7,285 nt of DNA from Hyphomicrobiales bacterium (GTDB lineage: Bacteria; Pseudomonadota; Alphaproteobacteria; Rhizobiales; Aestuariivirgaceae): positions 1 through 7,285 of the forward strand of contig JALUFY010000428.1 of assembly GCA_027051995.1 (NCBI GenBank), given 5' to 3'. Each line of letters starts with the position of its first letter. The stretch's first letter is position 1. The notes beneath the pieces were generated by a model that was not told the DNA's origin, made no database searches, and was given only the letters and a program-made list of their open reading frames with translations. The translations under genes were made by a program, and so were the position numbers. Of the stretch, positions 1-4,475 are shown in pieces.

Positions 1-497
1 CCCTGATTGTGCTTCCACACACCGCCCCGGCGGATGGCCAGGGCCAGATGCTTCATGCCCCAGTAGGCGCCGGTGGCGCAGCCCAGCAGACCACGGCGGG
101 AGCCGCGATAGCCAAGGCCGCGCGCGGTGGCCAGCTTGATCTGCAACAGGCCCAGCTCGCCGGCCCCGCCCACGGCGGAACAGCGAAAGCCGCTCTCCAG
201 CCGGCAGACGGCCAGAGCGGTGCTCACAGGCACGCCAAAGCGGGCGGCGGCGGCGCGGCAGGCGTTGCGCCCGGCCACGCGGGAACGCGACAGGCCATGA
301 CGGCGGCGCGTGCTTTTGCGCATGATGCGATGCTTGCGGGCCGCGTGGCGGACGCCGGAACGGACGGCCTGGGACGAAGCGGACGAGAAGTTGGTTTTGT
401 AGGCGCGGGCGCCAACGGCGGCGCGGCTCTCGAGCGAAGAAGCGGCAAGCGCCAAGATGGCGGCGGCGAACACCGCCAGCCTTGCATGAATTTTCAT
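1..497 (-). CDS. Secreted lytic transglycosylase (SLT/lysozyme-like fold), 3' end outside window
   Basis: Predicted to cleave the peptidoglycan glycan strand in the periplasm. Reading leftward from the ATG at 497, the frame stays open for 165 codons to the window edge, so the C-terminus is missing. Residues 1-26 look like a Sec signal peptide: basic start, hydrophobic AVFAAAILALAAS, possible cleavage after SRA. A basic, Arg-rich linker follows (about 48-74), then the transglycosylase domain. That domain shows CRLESGF around residue 98 with E101 as the likely catalytic acid, then GAGELGLLQIKLATARGLGY (111-130), matching the family GAxGLMQxxPxTA motif, and GAYWGMKHLALA (143-154), matching the NxxxGxxYL helix. 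Four cysteines (C80, C98, C106, C140) in the domain are unusual and could form disulfides in the periplasm. The gene lies just beyond an intrinsic terminator. Family assignment is firm; the substrate and the specific paralogue are unknown. Confidence 0.85.
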   Translation of the reverse strand, partial: MKIHARLAVFAAAILALAASSLESRAAVGARAYKTNFSSASSQAVRSGVRHAARKHRIMRKSTRRRHGLSRSRVAGRNACRAAAARFGVPVSTALAVCRLESGFRCSAVGGAGELGLLQIKLATARGLGYRGSRRGLLGCATGAYWGMKHLALAIRRGGVWKHNQ

Positions 498-520
498 ATC
501 TGAACCCCCGGTTGGCTGGT

Positions 521-550
521 CAAACAAACAAAAACGCCCTCGCGGGCGTT
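521..550 (-). terminator. Intrinsic terminator, leftward
   Basis: Read on the minus strand, AACGCCC, a GCGA loop and GGGCGTT form a 7-bp perfect stem (550-533), followed directly by a U-rich run (TTTGTTTGTTTG). It probably ends the holC-methyltransferase transcript, whose last gene stops at 693. It lies only 23 bp before the lytic transglycosylase start, so it would also sit in the leader of that gene if its promoter is at 615-644. Confidence 0.75.
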
Positions 551-614
551 GCCGGACGGCCATAAGCACATGAAAAATGGCGAAAATCAGGCGGGTTTCG
601 CGGCAAAATCGTGA

Positions 615-644
615 AATATCGCCTTTTGCTCATATAAATGCCAA
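615..644 (-). promoter_or_regulatory. Candidate sigma-70-type promoter for the lytic transglycosylase
   Basis: On the minus strand TTGGCA (644-639) matches the -35 consensus at 5 of 6 positions and GATATT (620-615) matches the -10 at 4 of 6, with an 18-bp spacer. It is in an AT-rich patch within GC-rich DNA. Transcription would begin near 607, giving a leader of about 110 nt that contains the terminator hairpin. This is a consensus match by eye only. Confidence 0.35.
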
Positions 645-692
645 ATGCGCACAAACGCCGCATGACAAATCGTGCGGGTGGCCCGGGAGGAG

Positions 693-1406
693 TCATCCCG
701 CCGGTTTCTCCCACAGGCTGATGAAATGGGGGATGGCGCGGCCGCCTTCCAGAATGATGCGCTGAAGGGAAAGGCGTTTCAGACCGGCGCTGGCAAAGCC
801 CTCCAGCTCCTTTTCCGACAGCGGCCAGGGCGGGCCCTTCGGGGCGGCATCATCCGGGCGCGCCCGGCAGATGGCCAGCAGCCGCCCGCCGGGTTTGAGA
901 AAACCCGCCAGCGGCGCGAAACACCGCCCGCGCAGGCTCACGGGCAGGCTTTGCAGGGTGTAAGTCTCGTGGAGAAAATCGAATGCGCCGGCCCATTCAT
1001 CCGGGGCATCCAGCAGGTTGCACACATGAAAAGCGATGCCGCTATCCGCGAAGCGGAGTCTGGCCCAGTCCACGGCCCTTGGCGAGATGTCGAAGGCGGT
1101 GACCTCATATCCGGCATCCGCCAGGGCTTTCGCATTATCGCCCAGGCCGCAGCCCACCTCCAGCGCCCGGCCCCGGTGCGGGCCGTTGTCCGCCAGCCAT
1201 TCCACGAGCGCCGGATGGGGCTCCATGTCGGCCCAGGGAACGCGGGCGGGGTCTCCTTCCGCCTCGTCATAGAGCTGGTCGAACCATTCCAGGAACCGTT
1301 CCGCTCCCAGCTCCCGTTGCATCCGGCTGGCGCGCTTGCGCACTTCGCGGCGCTTTCGCGAGACTTCCTCGCCGAAATCGGGGACTTGCAGTTTCCTGTC
1401 CGTCAT
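693..1406 (-). CDS. Class I SAM-dependent methyltransferase, 237 aa
   Basis: Predicted cytosolic S-adenosylmethionine-dependent methyltransferase; the substrate is not evident. Motif I is LEVGCGLGDN (82-91), the acidic residue binding the SAM ribose is probably D106 in TAFDISP, and motif IV is around FDFLHETYTLQSLP (142-155), followed by LKPGGRLLAIC (170-180), the usual strand 5 region. The layout, with a short LP-x-LR segment after motif IV and GPPWPLSEKEL later, recalls thiopurine-methyltransferase-like members of Methyltransf_25, but the TPMT reaction should not be assumed. The start at 1406 is chosen because it gives an ATGA overlap with the holC stop and has AAGGAAGCAGGAAC just upstream as a ribosome-binding site. 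An upstream start at 1493 would overlap holC by about 90 bp. An Arg/Lys-rich N-terminal helix (17-31) precedes the catalytic domain. It is translationally coupled to holC. Confidence 0.85.
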   Translation of the reverse strand: MTDRKLQVPDFGEEVSRKRREVRKRASRMQRELGAERFLEWFDQLYDEAEGDPARVPWADMEPHPALVEWLADNGPHRGRALEVGCGLGDNAKALADAGYEVTAFDISPRAVDWARLRFADSGIAFHVCNLLDAPDEWAGAFDFLHETYTLQSLPVSLRGRCFAPLAGFLKPGGRLLAICRARPDDAAPKGPPWPLSEKELEGFASAGLKRLSLQRIILEGGRAIPHFISLWEKPAG

Positions 1407-1867
1407 GTTCCTGCTTCCTTTATCCATGCGCCGCGCTCGTCCTGCCTCCAGTAGGTCAGGGAGAGGCCTTCCCTGTCCTTCCATTCGCGCCACAGGGCGC
1501 GGGCGGCCTCCACGGCGGACGTGTCATGGCTGGAGAACATGATGATGACGCGATCCATGGCCGAGAGCTCCTCCGCGGTGGGGGCGGCTCCGGCGGCGCA
1601 GAACAGCACGTTCGCGCCATTGGGATTTTCCTCCTTGTCCGTGAGCCAGACGGGCTGATGCTCCGGGTATCCATCCCGCGCCGCGCCGTGGGGGATGAAG
1701 CTCTCGTCGCGCCATGACCAGATGGCGTCCGAGAGCGGGCCGATGCGCTCGGGCTGGCCCAGGCGCACAAGGGCGCGCCAGCCCCTGTCCAGCGTCTTTT
1801 GCAACAGCAGGGGCAGGACGCGCTCCAGCGGCTGGCGCTGGAGATGATAGAAGAGAACCTCGCTCAT
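1403..1867 (-). CDS. holC: DNA polymerase III subunit chi
   Basis: Chi is an accessory subunit of the replicative polymerase; with psi it links the clamp loader to single-stranded-DNA-binding protein. The 154-residue product is close to the usual length of about 145-150. It begins MSEVLFYHL, typical of the family. It carries SDAIWSWRDESFIPHG (46-61), followed by QPVWLT (71-76), NPNGANVLF (81-89), and a C-terminal helix with AARALWREWK (121-130). The frame continues upstream of 1867 without a stop, but family similarity begins exactly at this ATG, so the longer reading is rejected. No convincing Shine-Dalgarno sequence precedes the ATG. The gene overlaps the following methyltransferase by 4 bp (ATGA). 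In many alphaproteobacteria holC lies beside pepA, which is not seen here; upstream is a divergent plus-strand gene. Confidence 0.9.
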   Translation of the reverse strand: MSEVLFYHLQRQPLERVLPLLLQKTLDRGWRALVRLGQPERIGPLSDAIWSWRDESFIPHGAARDGYPEHQPVWLTDKEENPNGANVLFCAAGAAPTAEELSAMDRVIIMFSSHDTSAVEAARALWREWKDREGLSLTYWRQDERGAWIKEAGT

Positions 1868-1873
1868 GGGGCC

Positions 1874-1903
1874 ATCCAAGCCCGGCGGAGCGCTCAAGGT
1901 CAA
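1874..1903 (-). promoter_or_regulatory. Weak promoter candidate for holC
   Basis: On the minus strand TTGACC (1903-1898) is a 5 of 6 match to -35, with an 18-bp spacer to TTGGAT (1879-1874), only 3 of 6 for -10. Transcription would start at or within a few bases of the holC ATG at 1867, implying a leaderless or near-leaderless mRNA. That would agree with the lack of a clear ribosome-binding site. Low certainty. Confidence 0.2.
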
Positions 1904-1933
1904 GCCTTTTGCACAAGGCGCGCCCCGGCGCGG

Positions 1934-1962
1934 TTGAACAGGCGGCGCAAAGAGGGTTAAAT
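1934..1962 (+). promoter_or_regulatory. Promoter candidate for the Cys-rich protein/AMMECR1 gene pair
   Basis: TTGAAC (1934-1939) and TTAAAT (1957-1962) are each 4 of 6 matches to the -35 and -10 hexamers with an ideal 17-bp spacer, about 45 bp before the start at 2007. A GC-rich inverted repeat, GCGCC (1920-1924) with GGCGC (1927-1931), abuts the -35 and could be an operator, though in such GC-rich DNA this may be chance. Confidence 0.35.
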
Positions 1963-2006
1963 GCCGGGCAGGCGCAAGATGCGGGAGACAACCTGAGGGG
2001 TGTGAG

Positions 2007-2459
2007 ATGAAAACGGCGATGAAACTGCTGCTGGCGGCGGGGCTGGGGCTGAGCGCGGCGGGCATGCCCGCGAAGGCCATCGAACTGTGCGACTGCTGCG
2101 CGAAGGCGCAACCGGACAAGGCCTGCGAGACGGCCTGCGCGCAAGTCAGCGAGGCTTTCTGCCGCCCCGTGGTGGTGATGGACGCGGAATCGAAAACGGA
2201 AGGCAATCCGTTGAACGGCATTGATCTGAAATACCTCGATCTGAGCGGCCTGACGCCGCTGGAGCTTGAAAAGGTGCGCGTCTGGGCCGAGAAGAACCGC
2301 GGGAAGGCGGAAAAGGCCTTCCGCATGACGCGGCTGCAAATCCTGTGGGGCCACAAGGATAAATCGGCCTTCGGCCCGGCGGAGAAGAAACGCGACGAGG
2401 CGGTGGTCAACTACGATCACATCATGCGCGCCTATCGCGCGGCGGTGAAGGGCGATTGA
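2007..2459 (+). CDS. Exported cysteine-rich protein of unknown function, 150 aa
   Basis: I do not recognise a named family. Residues 1-24 form a convincing Sec signal peptide (MKTAMK, then LLLAAGLGLSAAG, cleavage probably after AKA), so the mature protein should be periplasmic. No lipobox is present. Six cysteines cluster at the mature N-terminus: C28, C30, C31, C40, C44 and C52, in a CxCC-x8-CxxxC-x7-C arrangement. This suggests disulfides or a metal site. The remainder (about 85-150) is polar, Lys/Arg/Glu-rich and probably helical, ending with AVVNYDHIMRAYRAA. The start is supported by GAGGGG at 1995-2000, 6 nt before the ATG. It is followed after 25 bp by the AMMECR1-domain gene on the same strand, so the two may be co-transcribed. 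Confidence 0.75.
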   Translation: MKTAMKLLLAAGLGLSAAGMPAKAIELCDCCAKAQPDKACETACAQVSEAFCRPVVVMDAESKTEGNPLNGIDLKYLDLSGLTPLELEKVRVWAEKNRGKAEKAFRMTRLQILWGHKDKSAFGPAEKKRDEAVVNYDHIMRAYRAAVKGD

Positions 2460-2475
2460 ATCCGCATGTGTCCGC

Positions 2476-2490
2476 GCCCATATCATGGGC
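2476..2490 (+). promoter_or_regulatory. Perfect inverted repeat containing the amrA start codon
   Basis: GCCCAT (2476-2481) and ATGGGC (2485-2490) flank a 3-nt loop. The first candidate ATG (2485) lies in the 3' arm and the second ATG (2491) follows it directly. In mRNA the hairpin could mask or position the initiation site, which otherwise lacks a Shine-Dalgarno sequence. It could equally be chance. Confidence 0.3.
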
Positions 2491-3057
2491 ATGGACAGAT
2501 GCCTGAAAGAACTGCCGCGCATCGCCCGCGCGGCCATCGCGGAGGAATTCGGCGGACAGCGGCTGACGGATGAAACCACAGGGGCCATCACCGCCGCCTG
2601 CCCGGAGCTGGCGCGGGAGCAGGCCGCCTTCGTGACCCTTCACAAGCATGGGCAGTTGCGCGGCTGCATCGGCTCCATCCTGCCGCGCAGGCCGCTGATC
2701 GAGGATGTCATTCACAACGCAAAGGCGGCGGCCTTCAACGATCCGCGCTTTATGCCCCTGCGGGCGGACGAGCTGGACGATGTGGACATCGAAGTTTCGG
2801 TGCTCAGCGTTCCCGCCCCCCTGCCCTATGCGGACGCGGCGGACCTGCGGCGCAAAATCCGCCCCGGCGTGGACGGCGTCATCATCCGGCTGGACGGCCG
2901 CCAGGCCACCTTCCTGCCCTCGGTATGGGAGCAGCTGCCGGATTTCGATGGCTTCTTCTCCCATCTGTGCCGGAAAGCCGGTTTGCCCGGCGATTGCCTG
3001 AACCTGCACCCGGACGTTTTCACCTATCAGGCGCAGAAAGTGCCGGAAGCAGACTGA
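2485..3057 (+). CDS. amrA: AMMECR1-domain protein (AmmeMemoRadiSam system protein A)
   Basis: The 190-residue protein is a single AMMECR1 domain. The diagnostic motif LRGCIGS is at residues 58-64. Other family landmarks are AAAFNDPRFMPLRADEL (81-97), IEVSVLS (102-108), PGVDGVIIRLDGRQATFLPSVWEQLP (127-152, with the conserved G-x-x-TFLP-x-VW-x-Q core) and the C-terminal VFTYQAQK. In many bacteria and archaea this domain is encoded with a Memo-family protein and a radical-SAM enzyme; the biochemical role of the trio is not established. Neither partner is in this window. ATG 2485 and ATG 2491 are both possible starts, and no good ribosome-binding site precedes either. An in-frame stop at 2446-2448 rules out a much longer form. 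The gene probably shares a transcript with the exported protein upstream and ends 20 bp from the convergent lpdA stop. Confidence 0.85.
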   Translation: MGMDRCLKELPRIARAAIAEEFGGQRLTDETTGAITAACPELAREQAAFVTLHKHGQLRGCIGSILPRRPLIEDVIHNAKAAAFNDPRFMPLRADELDDVDIEVSVLSVPAPLPYADAADLRRKIRPGVDGVIIRLDGRQATFLPSVWEQLPDFDGFFSHLCRKAGLPGDCLNLHPDVFTYQAQKVPEAD

Positions 3058-3077
3058 AAGGCCGGGAAAGAACGAAA

Positions 3078-4475
3078 TCAGATGTGTATCGCTCTGCCCC
3101 AGGCGGCCAGCACCGATTCGTGCATGGCCTCGGAGAGTGTCGGATGGGGGAAGATGGCGTGCATCAGCTCTTCCTCTGTGGTCTCCAGCTTCATGGCGAC
3201 GACGAAGCCCTGGATCATTTCCGTCACCTCCGGGCCCACCATGTGCGCGCCCAGAAGCTGGCCCGTGGCGGCGTCGAAGATGGTCTTCACCATGCCGGCG
3301 TCATCGCCCAGCGCGATGGCCTTGCCGTTGGCCAGGAAGGGAAAGCGCCCCACCTTGATCTCATGGCCGCGCCGTTTCGCCTCCTCCTCGGTGAGGCCCA
3401 CCGAGGCCACCTGCGGATGACAGTAGGTGCAGCCCGGTATCTGATCGCGGTTCAGGGGATGCACGCCCCTTAGCCCTGCGATCTTCTCCACGCAGATGAC
3501 GCCTTCGTGCTCGGCCTTGTGGGCCAGCATGGGCGGGCCCGCCACATCGCCGATGGCGAAGACGCCGGGCGCGGATGTGCGCAGGAATTCATCCGTCATG
3601 ATGATCCCGCGTTCGGTCTTCACGCCCGCGTCTTCCAGCCCAATGTTCTCGATATTGGCTACCACGCCAACGGCGGAGAGCACCCGCTCCACGGTGATCT
3701 TCTCGTTCTTGCCGCCCGCCGCATCGATGATCGCGGTCACCGTTTCGCGGCCCTTGTCCAGTTTGGCCACCTTGGCCCCGGTGAGAATGCGGATGCCCGA
3801 TTTCTCCAGCGCCTTGCGGGCGATGGCGGCGATTTCGGCATCCTCCGCCGGCAGGATGCGATCGACGATCTCGACGATCGTCACCTCGACGCCCAGCGCG
3901 TTGTAGAATGAGGCGAACTCCACGCCGATGGCCCCGGAGCCCACCACCAGCAGCGACTTGGGCAGGCGCGGCGGATCGAGCGCCTCGAAATAGCTCCACA
4001 CCAGCTTGCCGTCGCGCTCCAGCCCCGGCAGGTCGCGCGGCCGCGCGCCGGTGGCGATGATGATGTTCCTCGCCGCGTATTCGCCCGCCGCCTTGCCGGT
4101 GACGGCAAGCCGGCCGCCGCCCAGCAGCCGCCCGCGCCCCTCCAGCACCGTGACCTTGTTCTTCTTCAGAAGATGCGCCACGCCCCGGTTGAGCCGCCTG
4201 GCCACGGCCCGCGAGCGCGCCACCACGGCGGAGAGATCAAAGCCCGCGCCGGGGGCCTTCAGACCGAAGTCCGCCGCCTGGTGCATCAGCTCCAGCACCT
4301 CCGCGGAGCGCAGCAGCGCCTTGGTGGGAATGCAGCCCCAGTTCAGGCAGATGCCGCCCAGGTGCTTTTCCTCGATGACGGCCGTCTTCAGGCCAAGCTG
4401 CGCCGCCCGTATCGCCGCCACATACCCCCCCGGCCCCGCTCCGAGGATGATGAGGTCGAATGTCCTGTCAGCCAT
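3078..4475 (-). CDS. lpdA: Dihydrolipoyl dehydrogenase (E3 of pyruvate dehydrogenase)
   Basis: A flavoprotein that reoxidises the dihydrolipoyl group of E2 and passes the electrons to NAD+. The 465-residue protein is full length. It has the FAD-binding GAGPGG (12-17), the redox-active disulfide GICLNWGCIPTK (41-52, C43 and C48), the NAD-binding GSGAIG (179-184), the second FAD contact FAIGDVAGPPMLAHKA, and the C-terminal dimerisation-domain catalytic pair in HPTLSE (H444, E449). The start at 4475 (MADRTFDL) is chosen by family alignment. A longer in-frame reading to 4538 adds 21 unrelated residues that lie inside the preceding gene. The upstream nuclease gene overlaps this start by 8 nt, so expression may depend on translational coupling. 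The position after pdhC marks it as the E3 of this complex. No terminator is evident between its stop and the convergent gene. Confidence 0.95.
   Translation of the reverse strand: MADRTFDLIILGAGPGGYVAAIRAAQLGLKTAVIEEKHLGGICLNWGCIPTKALLRSAEVLELMHQAADFGLKAPGAGFDLSAVVARSRAVARRLNRGVAHLLKKNKVTVLEGRGRLLGGGRLAVTGKAAGEYAARNIIIATGARPRDLPGLERDGKLVWSYFEALDPPRLPKSLLVVGSGAIGVEFASFYNALGVEVTIVEIVDRILPAEDAEIAAIARKALEKSGIRILTGAKVAKLDKGRETVTAIIDAAGGKNEKITVERVLSAVGVVANIENIGLEDAGVKTERGIIMTDEFLRTSAPGVFAIGDVAGPPMLAHKAEHEGVICVEKIAGLRGVHPLNRDQIPGCTYCHPQVASVGLTEEEAKRRGHEIKVGRFPFLANGKAIALGDDAGMVKTIFDAATGQLLGAHMVGPEVTEMIQGFVVAMKLETTEEELMHAIFPHPTLSEAMHESVLAAWGRAIHI

Larger units (their letters stand above)
498..692. 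other. Intergenic stretch between methyltransferase and lytic transglycosylase
   Basis: No gene is supported here. The stretch is visibly AT-richer than its neighbours. Besides the terminator and the promoter candidate it holds a weaker inverted repeat, GCGAAA (580-585) with TTTCGC (596-601), separated by 10 nt. On the minus strand that repeat is followed by a short T run, so it could be a second, weak termination or pausing site. Confidence 0.5.

Noticed and set aside
9..503. 164-codon plus-strand open frame
   Set aside because: It is antisense to the lytic transglycosylase, which has a signal peptide and clear catalytic motifs. The plus-strand product is low-complexity Ala/Gly/Arg sequence from GC-rich DNA.
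520..714. 64-codon minus-strand frame between the methyltransferase and lytic transglycosylase
   Set aside because: It overlaps the methyltransferase end and includes the terminator. No ribosome-binding site or protein-like features are visible.
672..1454. 260-codon plus-strand open frame
   Set aside because: Antisense to the methyltransferase, with no recognisable domain. Long opposite-strand frames are expected at this GC content.
1407..1493. Longer methyltransferase start at 1493
   Set aside because: It would overlap holC by about 90 bp and adds residues unlike the family. The ATG at 1406 has a good ribosome-binding site and an ATGA overlap.
1524..2591. 355-codon minus-strand open frame, and the upstream part (1868-2410) of the holC frame
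   Set aside because: They run antisense through the signal-peptide protein and overlap holC in other frames. HolC similarity begins precisely at the ATG at 1867.
2422..3009. 195-codon minus-strand open frame
   Set aside because: Shadow of the AMMECR1 gene, which carries all the diagnostic motifs on the plus strand.
3496..3999. Several overlapping 134-136-codon frames within lpdA
   Set aside because: All are other-frame readings of the conserved lpdA coding region.
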